From assembly GCA_016218575.1 (NCBI GenBank), contig JACRDN010000018.1, forward strand, positions 1 through 46,705: DNA of 46,705 nucleotides, given 5' to 3'. The notes beneath the pieces are model-generated. The model ran no database searches. It was not told where the DNA came from and saw only the letters and a program-made list of their open reading frames with translations. A program made the position numbers and the translations under genes. Positions within the stretch are counted from its first letter, which is position 1; every line of letters begins with the position of its first letter. Of this stretch, positions 30,667 through 37,952 are shown one piece after another. The DNA is from Elusimicrobiota bacterium (GTDB lineage Bacteria; Elusimicrobiota; Elusimicrobia; UBA1565; UBA9628).

Positions 30667-31497
30667 TTGAAGAGCAATAAAGAAGAATTCGACGCCTGCT
30701 ACCGCGGGTCGAGCCTGGCGGGGCTGCTGGCCGCGGCCGAAAACTACGGCGAGTTCTTGGACAAGGCTGCGGCCGTGGACACCAGTTGGGTCGGGCTTTA
30801 CATGGGGGGATTTCGGGAGCGGCTCAAAGGATCCAAGGTCGTGGAGCTCGGCTCCGGCGATGGCTTGAACGCACTCATCATGGCAAAACTCGGGGCTGGG
30901 GTCACCGCCGTCGACTCTTCCGAGGTCGGCATCGGGCTTCTGCACCGGGCGTCCGCGGCGCTTGGCCTGCCGGTGGAGTGCATCGCCGGGGATTTCTTCC
31001 AAGCGCCGCTTCCGGCAGGCTCCTTCGATTTCGTGGTGGGGAAGGGCTTTCTTCATCATATCCCGCGAGAGATGGAGGATTCTTGTTTTTCGAGAATAGC
31101 CGCGCTCTTGAGGAAGGACGGCGAGGCGCGTTTTTGCGAACCGGCGGTCAATAGTTTCCTCCTGGATCGGCTGCGCTGGGCCGTCCCGGTGCCGGGGAGG
31201 CCTTCGAGTCTCGATCGCCGTGCCTTCCTGGCTTGGAAGGAGCGTGATCCTCACCCCGACAGGGACAACAGCTCGGCCCACTATTGGGACGCATTCTCGA
31301 AGCACTTCGGGAGCGTGGAGATTCTTCCTTTCGGAGGGATCGAGAGGCTTTGCCGCCTCCTTCCCAGAGGCCGCTGCAGCATCGGTTTTAGGAGATGGGC
31401 CTATCGCTTCGAACGCGCGCTTCCCTTCGGCGTCAACTCGCGGCTGGCCAGGGCCCAAGCCATCATACTGCGCCTTCCTTTGGCCGGCAAAAAATAA
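30667..31497 (+). CDS. Class I SAM-dependent methyltransferase
   Basis: 276 residues from TTG 30667; the frame is closed just upstream at TAG 30646, and no ATG or GTG is available near. Motif I VVELGSGDGLNAL binds SAM, followed by VTAVDSSEVGIGLL (acidic strand-2 residue), CIAGDFFQAPLPAGSFDFVVGKGFLHHI and a short beta-6/7 region. FLHHIPRE marks the small-molecule/Methyltransf_11-type group. The C-terminal third (WRWAY.FERALPF) is not recognisable. Substrate unknown. Preceded by the two palindromes, followed by a promoter and terminator. Confidence 0.8.
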   Translation: MKSNKEEFDACYRGSSLAGLLAAAENYGEFLDKAAAVDTSWVGLYMGGFRERLKGSKVVELGSGDGLNALIMAKLGAGVTAVDSSEVGIGLLHRASAALGLPVECIAGDFFQAPLPAGSFDFVVGKGFLHHIPREMEDSCFSRIAALLRKDGEARFCEPAVNSFLLDRLRWAVPVPGRPSSLDRRAFLAWKERDPHPDRDNSSAHYWDAFSKHFGSVEILPFGGIERLCRLLPRGRCSIGFRRWAYRFERALPFGVNSRLARAQAIILRLPLAGKK

Positions 31498-31500
31498 CGC

Positions 31501-31529
31501 TTGCCAAATGCCGGGGCATATGCTCTAAT
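31501..31529 (+). promoter_or_regulatory. Sigma-70-type promoter
   Basis: TTGCCA (31501-31506), 17-nt spacer, TCTAAT (31524-31529). Each hexamer matches consensus at five of six positions. Predicted transcription start is near 31536, only about 70 nt before a strong terminator. Confidence 0.55.
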
Positions 31530-31570
31530 AAAAGTGGATTTCGAACCTGTAACGAGAAATGTCAGGACCG

Positions 31571-31608
31571 ACCCCTAGGGCGAGCAAAGCCCGGGGGTTT
31601 TGTGTTTT
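31571..31608 (+). terminator. Intrinsic terminator in the leader of the small-protein gene
   Basis: ACCCCTAGGGC (31571-31581), 7-nt loop, GCCCGGGGGT (31589-31598): ten pairs with one bulged A and one G-T, followed by a T-rich tail TTTGTGTTTT. It ends two bases before ATG 31611. It can end the methyltransferase transcript; combined with the promoter at 31501 it would also end a short RNA of about 70 nt. Confidence 0.75.
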
Positions 31609-31610
31609 AT

Positions 31611-31814
31611 ATGGCTAAAATCAAGGAAGAGAAAAAGAAAGAGAGGTCTGGCATTACCGGCACCTACGTCTACGACAAGGAGCTTGGCCGCGTCATCCAG
31701 ATCTCTGAGCACATCCCGAAGGTCGCCTCCAAGGGGAAAGGCTTTGCCGCGGAGGTCGGCCCTTGCGGGCGCTCCGCCTGCGGCGGCGGCCGCTGCCAAC
31801 GTGGCGGGGATTAG
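31611..31814 (+). CDS. Small basic protein with Cys-rich tail, unknown
   Basis: 67 residues, Lys-rich N terminus (MAKIKEEKKKERSG), a central TYVYDKELGRVIQISEHIPKVASKGKG segment, then CGRSACGGGRC with three cysteines in a Gly-rich tail that could bind a metal. No family recognised. ATG 31611 directly follows a terminator tail, so expression would need read-through or a start within the hairpin. Its last 14 bases overlap the GTG start of the release-factor-like gene, which supports it being translated. Confidence 0.6.
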   Translation: MAKIKEEKKKERSGITGTYVYDKELGRVIQISEHIPKVASKGKGFAAEVGPCGRSACGGGRCQRGGD

Positions 31815-32193
31815 CCCGGAGGAGCGCTTGGCCCGGCTGGGCGTTCGGGCGGGAGACTTGCGCGAGAGCTTCTCGCGTTCGGGGGGAAGCGGGGGACAGA
31901 ACGTCAATAAGGTGGAGACCTCTGTGACTCTGGTGCATTTGCCGACGGGGCTTGCCGTGCGCTGCCAGGACGAGCGCTCCCAGGTCCAGAATCGCCTCCG
32001 GGCCCGCGAGCGCCTGGCGGAGCTCTTGGAGGACCGCCGGCGGCGCCTTGCCGCCCAGGTCCGCCATGAAAGGGAGCGCCTGCGCCGGCAAAGACGAGGT
32101 CGGCCCAAGGCGGTCAAGGCCCGCATCCTGCGCGACAAGCGCCTGCGCTCCGGCATCAAGCGATCCAGGGCGCGCCCGCGGCCGGAAGATTAA
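31801..32193 (+). CDS. Release-factor-like ribosome rescue protein (GGQ domain only)
   Basis: About 130 residues from GTG 31801. The catalytic loop SGGSGGQNVNKVET, followed by VTLVHLPTGLAVRCQDERSQVQNR, is the class I release factor domain 3. The stop-codon-reading domain is absent, and a Lys/Arg-rich C-terminal tail (RRRLAAQVRHERERLRRQRRG...) follows, as in ArfB/YaeJ and related proteins that hydrolyse peptidyl-tRNA on stalled ribosomes using a basic tail in the empty mRNA channel. The open frame extends upstream to 31600 but that part overlaps the small-protein gene. Converges with the next gene with a 4-bp overlap. Confidence 0.8.
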   Translation: MAGISPEERLARLGVRAGDLRESFSRSGGSGGQNVNKVETSVTLVHLPTGLAVRCQDERSQVQNRLRARERLAELLEDRRRRLAAQVRHERERLRRQRRGRPKAVKARILRDKRLRSGIKRSRARPRPED

Positions 32194-34421
32194 GGCCGTC
32201 GAAGCAAGGCCGAGGCCTCCGCCCGGGATTGGATGATTAATCGCCGCACATGCTCCTTCCTGCTTTTTAGGGAAAGGCTTCGATCGTAGACCCGCAAGGC
32301 GTCGTGATAGTGCTTTTGCGCGGTGTAGACGGCTCCGAGGCTCAAGGCGGCCTCCTCCATGCCCGGGTCCATGCGGAGAGCCGCCTCCAAGCTTGCAGCC
32401 CCTTGCGCCTTCAACCCCAGGCCGTACTCGCATATCCCGCGATCCTTGAGGAAGACGGCTTCTCGCGGATAATCCCGCGTCAGCCTTCGCAGGACCTCGA
32501 GCGCACGGCCCGGCAGGCCGGCTCCAAGGTAAAGGAAAGAGGATTCATGGAGCGCCTTTGCCCGTCCAGCGCAATCGCCCACGGCGTCCAGGATTTTCAA
32601 AGCCTCGTCCACGCGGCCCAAGCTGATTTCCATGCGTGCGGCTTCCAAGGCGAAAGCCGGGCTTTGGGGCCTGGCTTCCGCCAGGAGTTTGAGAAGAGCC
32701 AGGCGGAGGTCCCTGGGTTTACCATCGAGGATTTGATCGAGCCGGCCGAGGAAGGACTCGTCCTCCACGCTCCTAAGATTCCGGTCGGCTTCCGCCTCGC
32801 CGGAGTCGGCTGGGGGGTGGAGCATTCCCTGCCGGCCGCGCCACGCATCCAGGGCCAAAGCCGCCTGCGCCGCGGCCTCTTTTGCTTTTCCCGAGCGCAG
32901 CAAAGCCAGGGCCTTGTAGACGGGGATCTGGTCTGCGATGCTGTCGTTGAATGCAGGGGCTTGAAGGGGAGAAAGGCGCAGGAGCGAAGCGGGTTTCCCG
33001 CCTTCCGAGCGGGCCAGGGCCAGCTCGAGCTCGAACGCGGGAACGCCGGGCGCCAGCGCGTTGGCCCGGCTCAGGTCGCCGAGCGCTGCTTGAAGCGATC
33101 CCTGTCCCAGCTCCCGCTTGCCGCGGTGATGGAGAAGCCAGGGGTCAGCCGGGCTTGAGGCCGCGGCGTTTCTCCAAGCTTCATCCGAGTTGGGAGGGAC
33201 GGCTTGGCACTGTAAGGCGTAAAGACTTATCCGTCCAAGAGCCCATAAGGCGAGAACTTGAAGGATAAGAACCAACGCGGTCAGGGCCTTCGTCGCCCAA
33301 GGCGAACTTTTCAGGCTATTTTTTGAAAAACGCAGGCCCGCCGCCGCGGCGATCAAGAGCGGCCACAACGGCTCGAAGTAGTTGTCCTCGACGGACATTA
33401 AACAATTAATTCCAAGAAAATAAATGGAAAATAAGCCGAGGACTTGGAGCTCTGCATTCTTCCTAAAACAAACGAGAGCCGCGAGTGCCGCAAAAAATAG
33501 AAAGGGGCGCAAGCGCCAAACATAGCGCAGCCTTCTCCCCACACCCCTCAGGTATTGACTCGGATGCCGCCTCACATAACCGGCCGCCCAGCCCGCCATC
33601 GAGCGGTAGCCGTCCGCGGGAGGCCCGTCCATGAGGCGGCGGAAGTCCCCGTGCGCGCAAGCAACGGTTCCCAGGGCCCCGGTCACGATGTTCATGTTGG
33701 CGGCGCCGTGCTCGAAAGGGACGAACTCGCGGTAGGCGGCCCAGTTCAAGGCGACCCATGGGGCTATATAAAGGTAAGGAACAAGAAGAAGGATGAGGAC
33801 GCGCCTGCCGCGGTACTGCGAGCCGTCCTCCTTCCTGGAAAGCCAGGCTTCCAAGGCCGAAAGGGGCGGCAGAAAGGCGAGGGTCGAGCGGTAAAGGAGG
33901 CTTGCGCCCACAGTGCAGGCTTCCAGCAAGGCACTTCCCAAGGAAGGTCTTCGGCGGTTCAATACCGAGGCTCCCGCGGCGGCGAGCACGAAAGGCGTGA
34001 AGAAGAGCTGCTTGTAGAAGCCGCTTCCCAGGGGCAGAGAGGAGAAGAGGAGAAGCCAAAGCAGCGCCGAAAGAAGGCCCAGCCCGAGGTTTCCCGCCGC
34101 CGTCCCAAGGGCGAAAGTCAAGGCGGCGCTCATCAGGACAGCCGCGGCGGGCAAGCCCTTTTGAAGCGCTGCCGGGGCGTGAAACAGCCCCCAGGCCTCC
34201 AGCATGGGCCCCAACGGCAGGCGATAGGAGACATGAACGGCGGCCGGATGGGCCAGATGGATCAAGGCTTCCCCTTGAGTCGCATAGTTGAGATCGTAGA
34301 AATTTCGGCTCTCGGGCAAGAAAGAACCGAGGACCTCGAAGACCGCGAATCCGAGGCCGAGGCAGAGAAGGGCCCGGATGGCGATCCTCCAGGCGCAGCG
34401 CTTCGGTCGAGGTGTTTCCAC
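32190..34421 (-). CDS. Membrane glycosyltransferase-like protein with C-terminal TPR region
   Basis: 743 residues, start GTG 34421. The first 400 residues hold about ten hydrophobic helices with an early luminal ESRNFYDLNYATQGEALIHLAHP loop, similar in layout to GT39/PMT-type and other polyprenyl-phosphate-sugar-dependent transferases (acidic residue in the first loop). Residues 420-743 are helical TPR-like repeats (PADPWLLHHRGKRELGQGSLQAALGDLSRANALAP; PGRALEVLRRLTRDYPREAVFLKDRG; LEAALRMDPGMEEAALSLGAVY). Such proteins are commonly annotated as tetratricopeptide membrane proteins, so the enzymatic role is inference. A TATAAA box lies 9 nt before the start. Confidence 0.7.
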   Translation of the reverse strand: METPRPKRCAWRIAIRALLCLGLGFAVFEVLGSFLPESRNFYDLNYATQGEALIHLAHPAAVHVSYRLPLGPMLEAWGLFHAPAALQKGLPAAAVLMSAALTFALGTAAGNLGLGLLSALLWLLLFSSLPLGSGFYKQLFFTPFVLAAAGASVLNRRRPSLGSALLEACTVGASLLYRSTLAFLPPLSALEAWLSRKEDGSQYRGRRVLILLLVPYLYIAPWVALNWAAYREFVPFEHGAANMNIVTGALGTVACAHGDFRRLMDGPPADGYRSMAGWAAGYVRRHPSQYLRGVGRRLRYVWRLRPFLFFAALAALVCFRKNAELQVLGLFSIYFLGINCLMSVEDNYFEPLWPLLIAAAAGLRFSKNSLKSSPWATKALTALVLILQVLALWALGRISLYALQCQAVPPNSDEAWRNAAASSPADPWLLHHRGKRELGQGSLQAALGDLSRANALAPGVPAFELELALARSEGGKPASLLRLSPLQAPAFNDSIADQIPVYKALALLRSGKAKEAAAQAALALDAWRGRQGMLHPPADSGEAEADRNLRSVEDESFLGRLDQILDGKPRDLRLALLKLLAEARPQSPAFALEAARMEISLGRVDEALKILDAVGDCAGRAKALHESSFLYLGAGLPGRALEVLRRLTRDYPREAVFLKDRGICEYGLGLKAQGAASLEAALRMDPGMEEAALSLGAVYTAQKHYHDALRVYDRSLSLKSRKEHVRRLIIQSRAEASALLRRP

Positions 34422-34430
34422 CGCCTAGAG

Positions 34431-34436
34431 TTTATA
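34431..34436 (-). promoter_or_regulatory. -10-like box TATAAA, 9 nt before GTG 34421
   Basis: On the minus strand TATAAA, 9 nt, GTG. The same 9-nt distance is found before nuoJ and the glycosyltransferase at 4668. A weak TAGACT lies 17 nt further upstream as a possible -35. Confidence 0.45.
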
Positions 34437-34507
34437 GGTCTTTTGCCGGTCTCAGTCTAGGCCTTTAGACTCATAGAATAGTCTGTGCCGTTTTCTAGGA
34501 TGTCGGC

Positions 34508-35182
34508 ATGAACAAAAAATCGCTTTTGTCCATCTTTAGTTTTGTCGTGATCGCCGTTTTCGCCCGGTCTGGAGCGGGCCAAGTCCCCGTTGTGGGAAAG
34601 AGGGAAGTCTCCATCGCGGCCGGCGATCCAGCCGGGCTCTTGCTGCAGGCGCCGGGTTTTACGCGCTACGCCAAGATCGAGTCGCTCTTTAAGGCGGGCA
34701 CTTTGCCGTCCCGCGAGGAATTGTCCGGGTGGCATGCAGGCCGCTGCTATTCGGAATCGGACCGCGACGCGGCCCTGGCGGGGCTTATGGCGGGCTTGAG
34801 CTTGGGGCATGACGGACCTCTATTTCCAGATGAATTCAAGGCATTTTCCATAACGACCTACGCGGATCCGAGCGCCTTCGATGAGCCGAGCCAATACGGG
34901 TCCTTTTCCACCTACAGCGAAATGATGAGGTCCATTTATAACGATGTCACTTTCGCGCGTGTAAAGGATGGATCATACGCGGCCAGGCAGAAGCTGTCGG
35001 AGCCCTATTATCGTTTCAGCCTTTTGAAGGGAGGCACCATAGAGCATCGGATTCGCAAAGCCGGCTCTTACTTCATCATCCAGCATGCGGTGATCTCGGT
35101 TCCGAAAGACAGGGAGTGGGTCGGAGCCAAGCCGGGGCAGATACTCTCTTATTGCTATTTCTTCAAGAAGATCAAGGACTAG
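34508..35182 (+). CDS. Secreted protein of unknown function
   Basis: 224 residues with signal peptide MNKKSLLSIFSFVVIAVFARSGAGQ. AGGA is 8 nt before ATG 34508. The mature part contains a WHAGRCYSESDRDAALAGLMAG segment and ends in a beta-rich region (YFIIQHAVISVPKDREWVGAKPGQILSYCYFFKKI). Two Cys are present. No family recognised. Divergent from the TPR membrane protein. Confidence 0.7.
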   Translation: MNKKSLLSIFSFVVIAVFARSGAGQVPVVGKREVSIAAGDPAGLLLQAPGFTRYAKIESLFKAGTLPSREELSGWHAGRCYSESDRDAALAGLMAGLSLGHDGPLFPDEFKAFSITTYADPSAFDEPSQYGSFSTYSEMMRSIYNDVTFARVKDGSYAARQKLSEPYYRFSLLKGGTIEHRIRKAGSYFIIQHAVISVPKDREWVGAKPGQILSYCYFFKKIKD

Positions 35183-35247
35183 TGCTCCGACCGAAGCGGC
35201 GCCGCGGTGCCAGGCACCGGCCATAGGACCTGGGGCCTAAAAAGCAT

Positions 35248-35284
35248 GGGTCCATAGACCGGAGGAAAGGGGGACTATGGACCC
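35248..35284. terminator. Hairpin between the secreted protein and the 877-residue exported protein
   Basis: GGGTCCATAG (35248-35257) and CTATGGACCC (35275-35284) are a perfect 10-bp inverted repeat with a 17-nt purine-rich loop. It ends 23 nt before a TATAAT box. It could terminate the upstream gene or serve as an operator; no T-run follows. Confidence 0.4.
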
Positions 35285-35307
35285 CTCCCTTCCTTATCGA
35301 GCGCGGG

Positions 35308-35313
35308 TATAAT
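35308..35313 (+). promoter_or_regulatory. TATAAT box 5 nt before ATG 35319
   Basis: A perfect -10 hexamer whose predicted transcription start (about 35320) falls on the start codon, implying a leaderless message. No good -35 is seen. Confidence 0.45.
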
Positions 35314-35318
35314 ACGGC

Positions 35319-37952
35319 ATGAAGAAAACTTTACTTTCCATCGCACTGTCCGCGCTTTTTCCGCTTTCCCTTTGGAGCACAAACCTCATTCCCGAGGGCA
35401 ATCCCCCCAGCGACAGGGCCTCGCGGGTTCCCGCGAACTTCGCCTTCTCGCTCGAGCTCCTGCCCGGCTACGGCTTTGATTCCGACGCTTTCCGCAAGCT
35501 CGATCCCTCAGAGCAGGAGCGCGTGAAGGGGTGGATCCGTGTCCTCGAGTTCGAGCGTCGAGAGGTTCGCCTCGCTCGCCCGGAGTTGTCCCTCAAAGGC
35601 CCGGTTGTGGCAGGGCCCGCCGCGGCCGCTCCGGTCCAAAATCCGGGGGCCGTGTTCGATGGGGGTAAGCCCCGCGAGTCCCAGGACTGGAACGTCAGCG
35701 TGGATTTCCGCAATCTCGAGCCCCGGCGCTTCGTCATCGCCAACCGTGACGGCCTCTCGTTTCAGGGCGGATATCTCGGGGTGGCCGGCCGCAGTCCCTT
35801 GATCGGAGTCAGTCCCTACTTCTCCGTGCGCCAGGACATCGAGGGAAGCAACAGCTGGGTGGATTACGCCGTCCAGGCCCAGGTGGGCGTGGTGGACTTG
35901 AAGAGCCGCTTATATTACGCAGATAACCCGAGCCTCGACTCCCGGATAGACCGCACCGTGGACGGCCTCTCCGGCTTGGACCCCAGGATCGGGTTACGGC
36001 CCCAATCCATAGAGTCCCTGCGCGATCCCATCCGCTTCTCCATGGATTTCCAGGGTCAAAATACCGTGATCGGCAGCGTCCTGGCCCAGGTCGGGCGGGC
36101 CTACCCGATCGTGGGGCCCCTGGACGCGGGCTGGAGCGCCATGCTCGTGGGGCGCTATAGCGGGGGATTCCCGAACGTGGTCTTGGACCAAAGCGGAGCC
36201 CTGCGCGTGCGCTTGGGGGAGGAGAACTATTTCGGCCTTTTCGGCGGGGTGACCGAGGCGGTCGGCCTTTTCAAGGAGAACTTCGCGACCGCGGCCTTAA
36301 CCCAGGATAAGGTGAAGCTTCCCGTGCATCCGGACTTAGCACCCCATGCCTCCGTGGCTTTCTGGGGCAAGATGCCTTATCTTTCCGGCGCCCGCTACTC
36401 CGTGGAGGCGGGCAAGCAGTGGAACCCGATGACCACGGTCCAGACCGTGGCGGCCTCGGTGGTCGCCCCGGCCGGCAAGGAGGGGCATGTGGGCGTGCAG
36501 GGCCGCTATAGTAAGGAAGATGGGGCGGCCATAGAGTTCCACCGCAAGACCGTGTCGGCCGGGGTTGCCTACAGCCCCAACCGGGACTTGGAGCTTTCCG
36601 TCAACCTTCAGCAGGATCAGATACAGCTCGGCAACGCCACGGTCAAGAACCAGGGGGTGTTCTTCGGCGTGACCTACACCGGAAACGACCCCAACTCCGG
36701 AACCGGTCACTTCGATTTCCTGTCGGGAGGCAAAGACAAACTGATCGTTCCCGCCCATGTCCAGTCCGAGTATGTCAAGGACGTGCAGAAGGTCTTGGCT
36801 CGCTTCATCGAACTAAAAACCCAGCTCGAGGCCGTGATCGGCCCCGGAGGGCTCGAGGCAAGGCAAAACCAGCTCCAGGGACTTTATCAAGGCCTGCCCG
36901 CCGACGTCCGCCAGCAGTTGAATGACGCCTACCGCGCGGCCAACCCCGCGGGGCCGAGTCTTGAGGAGCTTATGGCGACCCCCATCCCATCCTTGGAGTC
37001 CATAAACCAGCTCGTGACCTTGCTCGCCGACGCGCAGGTCTTGGAGCGCATCCTGGTCCGCCATCTGCGCAACGCCATCCTCGAGGAGTTGAGCCATGCC
37101 GAGGTGAAGTTCCTGGGGCAAAAAATCAAGCTCAACGTTCCCGGCCTCATCGCGGGGGCGCATGCCTACCGTTTGGGCTTGAGCCCGCTTCCCGGCATCA
37201 CCGAGAAGGACGCTCGGGAAGGCGTTGACGTTTTCCTCATCAAGAAATTCGCGACGAGCCTCGGCTGCAAGGACGGAAGCACCCCCGAGCAGGTGACCCA
37301 ATGCCTCCTTCAGAGCCTGCCGGAGCCCACGCGCAACGCGATTCTCGCCGCCTACGGCGCCAACGTCCATGAGCTGTTGAAGAACAACGTGACCTGGATG
37401 AGCGACATTATCCGGCGCGAGATCAACGCCACCATCCTCCAGCTCTTCATCGCCTCCGAGCAGCTCCAGGAGCTGACCGTGGATCAGGGCGAGCGGCCGG
37501 CGGCCTTGAACGCCCGGGCCCTCGGAAAATCCTTCGCCAGGCTCGATGAGCGCCGCAGAGCCCAGGCCCTGGAAGTCTTGGGAGCCGCCAAGAGCGACGT
37601 GGAGGAGAGCCTCGAACGATCCCGGGAAGAGGTCCGCCAGGACCTGGCCGATTACGGGCAGAAAAGGCTTTCGGCGCTCATGGCGGAGGCCGCCTGGCCC
37701 AAAAACGTGGAGTTCTCGGTGAGGGCGGGGGATTGGCCGAGCCTCCTAGAGTCCTATGGGGACGCCCAGATTTTCCGCCTCTTCCTGAGGCTCAAGGCCC
37801 AGCTTGCCCAGGCCTCGGGCGGGGCACCCGTGTCCCTCCTCCTGGCGCTTGACCGCGATGGGATTTTCGCCTCGCCCATGCTCCAGAACGGTCGTCCGCT
37901 CGTCCTGACGCTTCCATCAAGGCCGGTGGATTTGTCGGGGGTGGCTCTTTAA
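35319..37952 (+). CDS. Large exported protein, beta-barrel-like middle and helical C-terminal region
   Basis: 877 residues. Signal peptide MKKTLLSIALSALFPLSLWS. Residues about 120-470 alternate like outer-membrane strands (VSVDFRNLEPRRFVIANRDGLSFQGGYLGV; ARYSVEAGKQWNPMTTVQTVAASVV; LELSVNLQQDQIQLGNATVKNQGVFFGVTY). From about 480 to the end it is mainly helical, with LEAVIGPGGLEARQNQLQ and VEESLERSREEVRQDLADYGQKRLSALMAEA looking coiled-coil. One Cys pair (CKDG...CLLQ). I recognise no named family; a surface or outer-membrane protein is likely. The start is set by the TATAAT box and signal peptide. The 3' end overlaps the convergent aminotransferase by 36 bp. Confidence 0.75.
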   Translation: MKKTLLSIALSALFPLSLWSTNLIPEGNPPSDRASRVPANFAFSLELLPGYGFDSDAFRKLDPSEQERVKGWIRVLEFERREVRLARPELSLKGPVVAGPAAAAPVQNPGAVFDGGKPRESQDWNVSVDFRNLEPRRFVIANRDGLSFQGGYLGVAGRSPLIGVSPYFSVRQDIEGSNSWVDYAVQAQVGVVDLKSRLYYADNPSLDSRIDRTVDGLSGLDPRIGLRPQSIESLRDPIRFSMDFQGQNTVIGSVLAQVGRAYPIVGPLDAGWSAMLVGRYSGGFPNVVLDQSGALRVRLGEENYFGLFGGVTEAVGLFKENFATAALTQDKVKLPVHPDLAPHASVAFWGKMPYLSGARYSVEAGKQWNPMTTVQTVAASVVAPAGKEGHVGVQGRYSKEDGAAIEFHRKTVSAGVAYSPNRDLELSVNLQQDQIQLGNATVKNQGVFFGVTYTGNDPNSGTGHFDFLSGGKDKLIVPAHVQSEYVKDVQKVLARFIELKTQLEAVIGPGGLEARQNQLQGLYQGLPADVRQQLNDAYRAANPAGPSLEELMATPIPSLESINQLVTLLADAQVLERILVRHLRNAILEELSHAEVKFLGQKIKLNVPGLIAGAHAYRLGLSPLPGITEKDAREGVDVFLIKKFATSLGCKDGSTPEQVTQCLLQSLPEPTRNAILAAYGANVHELLKNNVTWMSDIIRREINATILQLFIASEQLQELTVDQGERPAALNARALGKSFARLDERRRAQALEVLGAAKSDVEESLERSREEVRQDLADYGQKRLSALMAEAAWPKNVEFSVRAGDWPSLLESYGDAQIFRLFLRLKAQLAQASGGAPVSLLLALDRDGIFASPMLQNGRPLVLTLPSRPVDLSGVAL

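Noticed and set aside
31530-31608. Known riboswitch or 4.5S RNA in the leader before the small protein
   Set aside because: GTCAGGACCG recalls SRP RNA and guanidine-III motifs only in part; the rest of either fold is missing.
33555-34460. 301-codon plus-strand frame opposite the TPR membrane gene
   Set aside because: Charged, repetitive composition typical of an antisense shadow; the opposite strand has coherent helices and TPR repeats.
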